Counted from the first letter of the stretch, positions 1 through 5,753 are shown. The stretch: DNA of 64,000 bases from Anaerovibrio lipolyticus DSM 3074 (GCF_900141865.1 NZ_FQYW01000018.1:1-64000); one strand, 5' to 3'. Made by a program: numbers and translations. Notes: generated by a model from the letters alone, not told the origin.

Positions 1-296
1 CCCTTCAGGACAAGATTGGCGTAAACCGTGCGAAATTCATCGAACTCCTCCTTCGTGTAATTGCCCGGCACAGCCGCGACAGCCGCCGCGTAGGACTTCT
101 CCGTGTCATAGACGCCCATGACCGCCTCGAAGAGTTCCACATCCTCGCCAATCTTGTCCGCCAATTTTTGGATGTCCTTGTTTTGGAACGCCTTTTCGAT
201 TCGTTCCTCGGGCATCTCCTGAATCACCTGCGCCAGTTTCTCGCCGTCAATCGCATCCCGAAATGCCTGAATCTTGTCATTGTTTAATTCTGTCAT
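1..296 (-). CDS. Truncated small acidic protein, possible Nif11-like leader peptide
   Basis: An open frame of 98 codons runs off the left edge of the window, so the C-terminus is missing. The ATG at 296 has a strong ribosome site (AAGGAGGAGTTAACT). The visible protein is acidic and helical, without membrane segments. Its last part (NYTKEEFDEF) recalls the xFTxEEL motif of Nif11-type leaders, but the rest does not match well. The gene sits behind the same upstream element as the peptide genes at 2-4 kb, which is the best hint that it belongs to that set. The coding sequence is noticeably more GC-rich than its neighbours. Function not recognised; family membership is inference. Confidence 0.6.
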   Translation of the reverse strand, partial: MTELNNDKIQAFRDAIDGEKLAQVIQEMPEERIEKAFQNKDIQKLADKIGEDVELFEAVMGVYDTEKSYAAAVAAVPGNYTKEEFDEFRTVYANLVLK

Positions 297-340
297 AGTT
301 AACTCCTCCTTTTGTTATAGGTTTTTGTTGTTTCTTGTTC

Positions 341-414
341 TTTATATCCATGAGAGGATAAAAGTGTTATCTCTTTTTTACTTTTCTGCAAAAAATTTGG
401 TTTTCCTGCAAAAA
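341..414 (-). promoter_or_regulatory. Shared upstream element, copy 1 (before the truncated peptide gene)
   Basis: Read on the minus strand it holds two copies of TTTTTGCAG(G/A)AAA about 20 bp apart, then ACACTTTTATCC, a TATAAA that fits a -10 box, and a start codon 45 bases further on. Four other copies lie at 1961, 3144, 3759 and 4161. The -35 position has no good TTGACA, as expected for an activator-dependent promoter (inference). Confidence 0.7.
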
Positions 415-514
415 TAGAGCAATTCATAAAGTCACGTTATTCTCAGCAAAATCCTAATCCAGAGCATTGAGCGTTGTTTATTCTTGTCCTTATACCTGCA
501 ACATTTTTCACTCG

Positions 515-1894
515 TTAAAAAAACATTTCCAACCGTGCCAGCACAGATTTCATGTGCCGGTGGGATGTAATGGAGCTGCCCCAAAAGTAACTGGCCACCA
601 AGCCTACATTTTTCTCCAGTGCCCATGATCCGCCGATTTCCCAGCCCCGTTCTCCCCAGTTGGCAATACCCATGTCGTCATCGTACATGTCATCGATATT
701 GCTGCTGGCGGGGATTACGGAAGAAATATACCCGTAATTACTGTAAGCCAAATATGCTTTCCACTCGCCCTTTTTACTGGCCTTACGATAGTTTCCATAA
801 GAAAGCTCCACCTCCCAGGAGTAATCCTGCATATTTCCAAAACCTTCAATCATATCCGGGTCCTTGCTGTAATAGGCCTTGGCATAGGCTCCCGTCAGTA
901 CACATTTGGGAGAGAAGCGATAACCTAGATTTACGGAACCAATGTTAACGCCAGCTTTGCTTTCGTTTTCCATATCAGCAATAAAATTATAAGCCTTAGA
1001 GCTTAGATGGTAATAACCCAAACCACCAAAAATTTTTTTATTTGTCTTGTATTGAAGATTTACTCCAAAAATGGTGGCGGGGTCACGAGCCATAGCCCGC
1101 ACTTCCGCTGCCTCCTTGGTCATCCCCATTGCTCTCAGTTCCCTGGAATATCCCATACCGACGCGGTAGGCGCCAGTTTTTGACATATTCAACCTTCCTC
1201 CCAGAAGCAACACCTTCCAACTCTTACCGGTCTGCACCGTGAATCCAGTAAAAGAGCTTTCCAGGACAATGCCGTTCTCATTGGTAGAAAGAGGTACTTT
1301 GCCTAACCGAATAACAGTGTTTCCATATTTTCCTTCTGCCCATACACGGTTCATTTGAACTGTGCCTGCAGAATTACGGTTTATATTCAAAGACATATCC
1401 AAGCGGCCATTGACCTTCCAGTGCTTGTTTATTTTGGCAGTAGGCTCCATGCGAAAAGAAAAAATTGATTTTTCCCTGGTTCTTCTTCCTTCTGTTTGAT
1501 CACTTGTGAATAGATAATTTGCCCTCCCCGTCCATTTTACGGCATCAACATTTTTTTCCAGTTCCTTGACCCGTACACCTAAATCTTTCAATTCCTCTTG
1601 AAATTCAGCACATAGACGGTCAATCAAATCCTTGTCCCTTTTATCAGTTGCGCAAGCCATAGCTCTTGCTGTAATTTGTGCCATTTCGTAGCGAGTCATA
1701 TTACGGTATCCTCGGTAACTATTGTCACCGAAGCCCAGAACAATACCGCGTGAATGCAGTTCCTGCAAAACATCATAAGACCAATGATCTGCAGGAACAT
1801 CCCGAAAATGATTGGCTGCCTCTGCTCTGCAAAAGGGAAAAAGGCAGAGCAGATATATAACAAATACACTTTTCATGGCAATCTGAAAATTCAT
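515..1894 (-). CDS. SLH-domain outer-membrane porin (OmpM type)
   Basis: A 459-residue exported protein: signal peptide at about 1-27, one SLH domain at about 28-80 (FRDVPADHW, TRYEMA), a short coiled coil at about 90-120, then alternating beta strands ending in Phe, as in beta-barrel outer-membrane proteins. In Negativicutes, OmpM-type porins anchor the outer membrane by binding peptidoglycan-linked polyamines through the SLH domain. The ATG at 1894 was chosen because GGAGGG lies 11 bases upstream; an in-frame TTG further upstream has no ribosome site. The gene is preceded by the same repeat-containing element as the peptide genes, so co-regulation with them is likely. The barrel is an inference from sequence pattern and family. 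Confidence 0.88.
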   Translation of the reverse strand: MNFQIAMKSVFVIYLLCLFPFCRAEAANHFRDVPADHWSYDVLQELHSRGIVLGFGDNSYRGYRNMTRYEMAQITARAMACATDKRDKDLIDRLCAEFQEELKDLGVRVKELEKNVDAVKWTGRANYLFTSDQTEGRRTREKSIFSFRMEPTAKINKHWKVNGRLDMSLNINRNSAGTVQMNRVWAEGKYGNTVIRLGKVPLSTNENGIVLESSFTGFTVQTGKSWKVLLLGGRLNMSKTGAYRVGMGYSRELRAMGMTKEAAEVRAMARDPATIFGVNLQYKTNKKIFGGLGYYHLSSKAYNFIADMENESKAGVNIGSVNLGYRFSPKCVLTGAYAKAYYSKDPDMIEGFGNMQDYSWEVELSYGNYRKASKKGEWKAYLAYSNYGYISSVIPASSNIDDMYDDDMGIANWGERGWEIGGSWALEKNVGLVASYFWGSSITSHRHMKSVLARLEMFF

Positions 1895-1960
1895 GACTGT
1901 GATTCCCTCCAATAGTGGAGCTCGGCCCTGGCAATCGCCATTTCCTTACTACAAAGAAGG

Positions 1961-2028
1961 TATCCATGAGATGACAAAAGTGTTATCTCTTTTACCTTTC
2001 TGCAAAAAATGTGGTTTTCCTGCAAAAA
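1961..2028 (-). promoter_or_regulatory. Shared upstream element, copy 2 (before the porin gene)
   Basis: Same layout as copy 1: two TTTTTGCAG direct repeats and ACACTTTT. The copy has diverged around the -10 (TTGTCATCTCATGGATA) and lies 67 rather than 45 bases from the start codon. It places a structural outer-membrane gene in the same putative regulon as the peptides. Confidence 0.6.
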
Positions 2029-2057
2029 TGGAGTCTTCTCATTGAGAGATAGGCTCC
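2023..2057 (-). terminator. Intrinsic terminator after the short-leader peptide gene at 2090
   Basis: On the minus strand, GGAGCCTATCTC pairs imperfectly with GAGAAGACTCC and is followed by ATTTTTGC. The U-run is also the first TTTTTGCAG repeat of the porin promoter, so terminator and promoter are fused end to end. Confidence 0.6.
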
Positions 2058-2089
2058 GTTTTCATCTAAGTGTTTTTGATGGATTAAAA

Positions 2090-2302
2090 TTACTTAATCA
2101 TCCCCTGGGTAGGATCGCCGATAATAGTAGGGTCTTTTTCACCCAGCTTTGGGCTAGGAACCTTGCCATCATTATTTGGCTTCGTGATCTTGATATCAAT
2201 GTCTTTAGGAGTTAAGATATCCAAATCCCCCTGACCAATGTTCCCAGCGTTGCCGCCTGATACCTTATCCATCTCGTCAATGTTCATCTTCTTGTTTTCC
2301 AT
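2090..2302 (-). CDS. Short double-glycine leader peptide, PSPKLGEKDPT family (paralogue A)
   Basis: 70 residues. The first 17 (MENKKMNIDEMDKVSGG) look like a double-glycine leader of the kind cut by C39-peptidase ABC transporters; class II microcin leaders have a similar ELxxVxGG end. The predicted mature part is polar, rich in Asp, Pro and Lys, without Cys or a hydrophobic stretch. It ends in a block (PSPKLGEKDPTIIGDPT, then MIK) shared almost exactly with the gene at 3895, while the middle differs. The start overlaps the 3' end of the gene at 2284 by 19 bases, with GGTGG inside that gene as a possible ribosome site, so translation may be coupled. Role unknown: pheromone, bacteriocin or accessory peptide are all possible. 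Confidence 0.75.
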   Translation of the reverse strand: MENKKMNIDEMDKVSGGNAGNIGQGDLDILTPKDIDIKITKPNNDGKVPSPKLGEKDPTIIGDPTQGMIK

Positions 2303-2592
2303 TTTAATCTTGCGGCACCACCAGCCACATGATCCAGCTCATCATCGGAAAGAGTCATGTTATTCATCTGCTCCTGCTCATATTCCTTTAATTCCTCAAG
2401 GGTAAATGGCAGACCTACTTCCTTTGCCAGCGGAATAATAACAGCCTCAACTGCCTTTTCACGCATAGCAGCATCATCTGAAGAAGCCCCTTTCTTCTCT
2501 GCGAAATCCTTATCCAGAGCATTGAGCTTTTCAGCCAAAGCTGCGTCCTGGGCCAGCTTATCATAAAACTTTCCTACATTTTCTTTTGCCAT
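2284..2592 (-). CDS. Nif11-type leader peptide with almost no core (paralogue B)
   Basis: 102 residues. Residues 1-92 are a Nif11-type leader (MAKENVGKFYDKLAQD..., LPFTLEELKEYE, ending DHVAGG), nearly the same as the leaders at 2652 and 3279. After the double glycine only ten residues remain (AARLKWKTRR), and these overlap the start of the next gene in another frame. The Cys-containing core of its two paralogues is missing. The simplest reading is a deletion that joined this leader to the downstream short-leader gene; alternatively it now serves only to couple translation. Good ribosome site (AGAGGAGGA) before ATG 2592. Confidence 0.8.
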   Translation of the reverse strand: MAKENVGKFYDKLAQDAALAEKLNALDKDFAEKKGASSDDAAMREKAVEAVIIPLAKEVGLPFTLEELKEYEQEQMNNMTLSDDELDHVAGGAARLKWKTRR

Positions 2593-2651
2593 GGTGTCGT
2601 CCTCCTCTTTATAGTTTTTCGTTTGATTGTTCTTTCCTCATCGTCCATTTT

Positions 2652-3098
2652 TTAATTGCTGTCGGCGATAGGCCCGTTGGAGATACCAACAAAGATACAA
2701 AATGCTGTCTTTTTACCACTCTTGACCTTCCCCACTCCAACGCCGATGAAGGCACAGGCGGCGGCAGTACCGCCCTTTTTTCCTTTTCGATTCCGTTTGT
2801 TATAGTCATATTGATACCAATCCCCCCCAGCTACCTGATCCAGCTCATCCTCGGAAAGAGTCATGTTCTTCAGTTGCTCCTGCTCGTATTCCTTTAATTC
2901 CTCAAGGGTAAATGGCAGGCCAACTTCCTCAGCCAGTGGGAGAACGATAGCCTCCGCTGCCTTTTCGCGCATAGCAGCATCATTTGAAGAAGTCACGTTC
3001 TTCTCAGCGAAATCCTTATCAAGAGCATTGAGCTTTTCAGCCAAAGCTGCGTCCTGGGCCAACTTCTCATAAAACTTTCCTACATTTTCCTTTGCCAT
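2652..3098 (-). CDS. Nif11-leader bacteriocin-like precursor peptide (paralogue C)
   Basis: 148 residues. Leader 1-92 is Nif11-type, ending DQVAGG. The 56-residue core starts with a Lys/Tyr-rich segment, followed by ACAFIGVGVG, a basic turn (KVKSGKK) and TAFCIFVGISNGPIA. The two Cys are separated by 18 residues, the same spacing as in the paralogue at 3279, which suggests a disulfide-closed hydrophobic hairpin. Nif11-type leaders are known to guide modification or export of ribosomal peptides; no maturation enzyme or transporter lies in this window. ATG 3098 follows AAGGGGG at 8 bases. Longer in-frame readings through the promoter lack a ribosome site and were rejected. Confidence 0.82.
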   Translation of the reverse strand: MAKENVGKFYEKLAQDAALAEKLNALDKDFAEKNVTSSNDAAMREKAAEAIVLPLAEEVGLPFTLEELKEYEQEQLKNMTLSEDELDQVAGGDWYQYDYNKRNRKGKKGGTAAACAFIGVGVGKVKSGKKTAFCIFVGISNGPIADSN

Positions 3099-3217
3099 GG
3101 TATTTTCCCCCTTATATTTAAATTTTATTATTTGCTCTTGTCCTTTATATCCATGAGAGGATAAAAGTGTTTCTCTTTTTTTATTTTTCTGCAAAAAATT
3201 TGGTTTTCCTGCAAAAA
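3096..3217. repeat. 122-bp perfect duplication, copy 1 (partner 3711-3832)
   Basis: The stretch from the start codon of the gene at 2652 back through its promoter element is identical, base for base, to 3711-3832 upstream of the gene at 3279. With the near-identical leaders this shows a recent cassette duplication or gene conversion. Confidence 0.9.
3144..3217 (-). promoter_or_regulatory. Shared upstream element, copy 3 (before gene at 2652)
   Basis: Minus strand: TTTTTGCAGGAAAACC, then TTTTTTGCAGAAAA about 20 bp later, then ACACTTTTATCCTCTCATGGA and TATAAA; start codon 46 bases downstream. The periodic direct repeats upstream of a weak -35 resemble operators of LytTR-type activators that run class II bacteriocin regulons in Gram-positives (analogy only). 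Confidence 0.7.
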
Positions 3218-3246
3218 AAGAGCAGTCCATAATGAATGAACCGCTC
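3212..3246 (-). terminator. Intrinsic terminator after gene at 3279
   Basis: Minus strand: GAGCGGTTCA pairs with TGGACTGCTC (two mismatches), followed by seven Ts that run into the next TTTTTGCAG repeat. Confidence 0.65.
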
Positions 3247-3278
3247 TCATAGTATAAAGATTGTTGTTAGTTTTTGCC

Positions 3279-3713
3279 TCATCCTGCAATCGGACCGCTG
3301 GAACCACCGATGATTATACAGAAGGCCGTTTTTCCGTTCTTTTTTTTGAGTCCTATCCCTACACCGATATAGGCACAAGCCGCATGATTACAATCTACCC
3401 TTTTGCTTGTAGATTTATCCCCGCCATCTTTCAGGGAGCCGCCGGCCACCTGATCCAGCTCATCATCGGAAAGGGTCATTTCTCTCAGCTGCTCTTCCTC
3501 ATATTCCTTCAATTCCTCAATGGTAAATGGGAGGCCAATTTCCTCAGCCAGTGGAAGAACAATAGCTGCAGCAGCCTTTTCACGCATAGCAGCATCATCT
3601 AAAGAAGCCTCATTGGACTCATCAAACTTCTTGTCCAAAGCATTGAGCTTTTCAGCCAGAGATGCATCCTGGGCTAACTTATCATAAAACTTTCCTACGT
3701 TTTCCTTTGCCAT
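3279..3713 (-). CDS. Nif11-leader bacteriocin-like precursor peptide (paralogue D)
   Basis: 144 residues. Nif11-type leader 1-92 ending DQVAGG, then a 52-residue core: a polar start with an extra Cys (RVDCNHA), ACAYIGVGIG, a basic turn (LKKKNGK), TAFCIIIGGSSGPIAG. It is the closest relative of the peptide at 2652: the two hydrophobic, Gly-rich strands and the Cys pair 18 residues apart are conserved, while the segment after the double glycine is not. A pore-forming or signalling peptide is plausible; mode of action unknown. ATG 3713 has AAGGGGG upstream within a promoter duplicated exactly from the neighbour. Confidence 0.82.
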   Translation of the reverse strand: MAKENVGKFYDKLAQDASLAEKLNALDKKFDESNEASLDDAAMREKAAAAIVLPLAEEIGLPFTIEELKEYEEEQLREMTLSDDELDQVAGGSLKDGGDKSTSKRVDCNHAACAYIGVGIGLKKKNGKTAFCIIIGGSSGPIAG

Positions 3714-3832
3714 GGTATTTTCCCCCTTATATTTAAATTTTATTATTTGCTCTTGTCCTTTATATCCATGAGAGGATAAAAGTGTTTCTCTTTTTTTATT
3801 TTTCTGCAAAAAATTTGGTTTTCCTGCAAAAA
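3711..3832. repeat. 122-bp perfect duplication, copy 2 (partner 3096-3217)
   Basis: Identical to 3096-3217; covers start codon, leader region and promoter element of the gene at 3279. Confidence 0.9.
3759..3832 (-). promoter_or_regulatory. Shared upstream element, copy 4 (before gene at 3279)
   Basis: Same sequence as copy 3, 46 bases from the start codon, directly downstream of the terminator of the gene at 3895. Confidence 0.7.
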
Positions 3833-3861
3833 TGGAGCCTATCTCAAATTGAGAAGGCCCC
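3826..3861 (-). terminator. Intrinsic terminator after gene at 3895
   Basis: Minus strand: GGGGCCTTCTCAA pairs with TTGAGATAGGCTCC (a few mismatches), then ATTTTTGC. Same style as the terminator at 2023-2057. Confidence 0.65.
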
Positions 3862-3894
3862 GTTTTCATCTAAGCATTTTTTGATGGATTAAAA

Positions 3895-4116
3895 TTACTT
3901 AATCATACTTTCAGTAGGGTCACCGATAATAGTAGGGTCCTTTTCACCCAGCTTTGGGCTTGGAACCTTGGTATTATCTTGTGGTGGAAGAACGTCCTTA
4001 AGGATTTTAGGCTGTAGAGGCTCTAATACATCATTTGGAGTATCATGAAGCATGCCGCCAGCCACCTTGTCCATTTCATCCATGTTCATTGCGTTGTTCT
4101 TCTTCATCTCAGTCAT
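3895..4116 (-). CDS. Short double-glycine leader peptide, PSPKLGEKDPT family (paralogue E)
   Basis: 73 residues. Leader ends MNMDEMDKVAGG; the predicted mature part (52 residues) starts MLHDTPNDVLEPLQPK and ends with the block PSPKLGEKDPTIIGDPT then MIK, also present in the gene at 2090. No Cys, no hydrophobic segment. The conserved tail with a variable front is unusual for a pore former and would fit a signal peptide or an accessory factor; this is inference. It is first in transcription order of the array. Ribosome site GGGGAGC before ATG 4116. Its 3' region and terminator resemble those of the gene at 2090, so the two are paralogous cassettes. Confidence 0.78.
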   Translation of the reverse strand: MTEMKKNNAMNMDEMDKVAGGMLHDTPNDVLEPLQPKILKDVLPPQDNTKVPSPKLGEKDPTIIGDPTESMIK

Positions 4117-4160
4117 TTTTAAGCTCCCCTTTCTGTGTGGTTGTTTGTTTTTCTTTGTCC

Positions 4161-4190
4161 TTTATATCCATGGGTGAATAGAAGTGTTAT
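4161..4190 (-). promoter_or_regulatory. Shared upstream element, copy 5 (partial, before gene at 3895)
   Basis: Keeps the core-promoter half of the element (ACACTTC, ATCCA-like region, TATAAA) 45 bases from the start codon but lacks both TTTTTGCAG repeats. This gene may therefore be expressed without the putative activator. Confidence 0.5.
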
Positions 4191-4219
4191 AAAAATTTTA
4201 AAAATAATGGGGATAAAAG

Positions 4220-4312
4220 GAAGTACCTAAAGGTACTAGCGGCGCTTCGCTTGCGTCGCCCCCACAGCCGCCCCCTCTTATGGCTTCCGCCCTGCGGGGA
4301 CTACGATAGGGC
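4220..4312. other. Palindrome-rich intergenic block
   Basis: GC-rich compared with its surroundings, with AGTACCTAAAGGTACT and a GCGGCG/CGTCGC hairpin. It separates the peptide array from gene debris. No ORF. Possibly a REP-like element or RNA structure. Confidence 0.4.
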
Positions 4313-4318
4313 TACTAC

Positions 4319-4762
4319 TTATCTGCAAACGCCTAATTTTCCCCACATACTTTCCCTCATATCATCAAAGGCATCCCCGAACATATCACAATGTTTCTTG
4401 CTGGCAGGAATAGCAATGTAATCTCGTGTAGTTCCCTTAGAAAAGGTTATGGTTTGTATCAGGCCCATATTGATTTTGACATTATCATACAGCCTATCTT
4501 TAATATCATCAAAATACTTCTTTGCCGGCTTTCTACATCTGTGGTTATAAACCAGAACACTCTTTCCTGAGTCTATAAAATCCTTTACTTCTTCGTAAAA
4601 AACATACTTAATACTTCTGGCTGAACCTTTGCCCACAGACTTAACCAGCAGGCCATTGTCCGGGTCCATAAATACAAGGTCCGCATCCTTAAATCTTTTC
4701 AAAGCCTTCTCATGCCACTCATGGCGGCCATCAATGGTGAGATAATATGGTGAACAGTTAAA
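4319..4762 (-). pseudogene. 5'-truncated gene fragment (contains DADLVFMDPDNGL)
   Basis: From an internal Met at 4702 the frame gives 127 residues (DADLVFMDPDNGL, YVFYEEVKDF, VLVYNHRCRK). Coding sense clearly continues upstream (YYLTIDGRHEWHEKALKRF) to about 4762 without a start codon or ribosome site. The pattern resembles a family of uncharacterised proteins of about 200-250 residues, often in mobile or phage regions, so the N-terminal part appears lost. It abuts an oppositely oriented fragment at 4764, suggesting a deletion junction near 4750. Family recall is from memory and not verified. Confidence 0.5.
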
Positions 4763-4763
4763 G

Positions 4764-5024
4764 ATGGCAGGGATTGATTTAACTGCTGCTGGAATCGAGA
4801 GTACAAGACAAAAGTTAGCAATAGCTTCTGCCGGTGATGAATCTTTGTTGAAGAATGGATATACTATATCCTTTGGTCATAAGGACGGCAGTATGGGGGT
4901 ATATTATAAGAGCTTTAATCATTCTGTAACCAGTGAAAATTATAAAACGGCTGCCAGGTTTGATCACACTGTGAATTCAAATAACGACTGGTATGTTACT
5001 GATATTTCAGATAGGATTAAATAA
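4764..5024 (+). pseudogene. Small ORF or 3' gene fragment, unknown
   Basis: An 86-codon open frame (MAGIDLTAAGIESTRQKL..., NDWYVTDISDRIK) with protein-like composition, directly followed by an intrinsic terminator. No convincing ribosome site precedes the ATG at 4764, and an in-frame stop lies about 20 bases upstream. I read it as the 3' end of a gene whose 5' part was lost, although a short intact gene is possible. Not recognised. Confidence 0.4.
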
Positions 5025-5030
5025 ATTCAA

Positions 5031-5053
5031 GGGCTCAATTGAGTCCTTTTTTA
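5031..5053 (+). terminator. Intrinsic terminator
   Basis: GGGCTCAA pairs with TTGAGTCC, followed by six Ts. It ends the frame at 4764-5024, supporting that this was once a 3' end. Confidence 0.75.
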
Positions 5054-5062
5054 TTGCCCAAA

Positions 5063-5089
5063 ATAAAAAGGGACTGCCGAAGCAGCCCC
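5063..5089 (-). terminator. Intrinsic terminator of the 43-residue membrane peptide gene
   Basis: Minus strand: GGGGCTGC, loop TTCG, GCAGTCCC, then TTTTTATTTT. Confidence 0.75.
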
Positions 5090-5102
5090 AGATCATGAAA
5101 CC

Positions 5103-5234
5103 TTAATATTGATGAATTTCCTCATATAACCCTACAAACAGGCGATACAGCATCTTTCCGCCCATAATTACCAACGAACCGGTCAAGCCGATAAACAATC
5201 CTAATATTAATACAAGAGCCCAATTTATCGCCAT
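5103..5234 (-). CDS. 43-residue single-pass membrane peptide
   Basis: A very short gene: ATG 5234 with AAAGGGGTGA upstream, ending at a TAA directly before a terminator. The peptide starts MAINWALVLILGLFIGLTGS, is hydrophobic to about residue 25, then has a basic turn (GGKMLYR) and an acidic end (YEEIHQY). Ribosome site, length and own terminator make it a credible gene. It could be a holin-like or toxin-like membrane peptide, or a remnant of the same accessory block as the YvrJ gene nearby. Function unknown. Confidence 0.6.
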   Translation of the reverse strand: MAINWALVLILGLFIGLTGSLVIMGGKMLYRLFVGLYEEIHQY

Positions 5235-5439
5235 GTAAAATCACCCCTTTGGTTCTGGCTGACCAATAGTATACGTTCCAGCCAACCTCATTATACCATT
5301 TCTTACTGGGTATATCGGAATATATGGGCCAAATAGCGAGCTTTTAATCTAATTATAATAATAGACCCAGTTGGGTAACGGAAACGCCCCGCCCATACAT
5401 ACTCAGAATAAATACATTTTATATATTTTGTTCTGTATC

Positions 5440-5468
5440 CTGACACGATAATCCCAATCATTTATAAT
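5440..5468 (+). promoter_or_regulatory. Strong sigma-A type promoter
   Basis: CTGACA, 17-bp spacer, TATAAT. Transcription would start near 5475 and run into the terminator at 5545-5583, ahead of the YvrJ gene. Confidence 0.75.
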
Positions 5469-5474
5469 AAAGGT

Positions 5475-5583
5475 TACCGGTGTCCATGATGTTTATCTGA
5501 AGGAAACCGTTGTCACTAAGTTGGCCTGATAGGTCCTGATGATTGCCCCTCTGCTTGCCTGGCGGCCTGCAGGGGGGCTTTCT
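5475..5583 (+). ncRNA. Candidate small RNA or attenuated leader, about 110 nt
   Basis: Bounded by a near-consensus promoter (5440-5468) and a perfect 10-bp GC-rich terminator stem (GCCCCTCTGC / GCAGGGGGGC) followed by TTTCTT. No ORF with a ribosome site lies inside. A short in-frame piece (VHDVYLKETVVTKLA then stop) may be a decayed tail of a gene that once preceded the YvrJ gene. Either a stand-alone small RNA or a cis leader controlling read-through into the gene at 5604. No known family recognised. Confidence 0.5.
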
Positions 5584-5603
5584 TATCAACGAAAGGAGTA
5601 CAT

Positions 5604-5753
5604 ATGGAAGAAAAGATTTTATCGGCAGTAAGCACCGTAGGCTTTCCGATAGTCATTACCTTTTATCTTCTGATAAGGTTCCAGACTACCATGGACAAGT
5701 TCTGCGACAAGCTGGATGCCCTGATACTGGAAATCCGCAAGGAACACTCGTAA
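5604..5753 (+). CDS. YvrJ family microprotein
   Basis: 49 residues: short N-terminus, GFPIVITFYLLIRFQ membrane-like segment at 13-27, then an amphipathic charged helix. This matches the small YvrJ family (GFPIxVxxYLLxR pattern), common in Firmicutes next to DUF1659 and DUF2922 genes; here those partners are absent. Ribosome site GAAAGGAG six bases before ATG 5604. Expression would require read-through of the terminator at 5545-5583 or an unseen promoter. Function of the family is unknown. Confidence 0.8.
   Translation: MEEKILSAVSTVGFPIVITFYLLIRFQTTMDKFCDKLDALILEIRKEHS

Noticed and set aside
3098-3230. Longer N-terminus for the peptide gene at 2652 (and the same for 3279), reading through the promoter element
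   Set aside because: The added part translates regulatory DNA that is identical upstream of both genes; the ATG of the MAKENVGKFY start has a good ribosome site and matches the paralogue at 2284.
341-4190. Shared upstream elements as a CRISPR-like or transposon repeat
   Set aside because: Spacing is gene-length and irregular, each copy sits at the same distance from a start codon in one orientation, and there are no spacers or target-site duplications.
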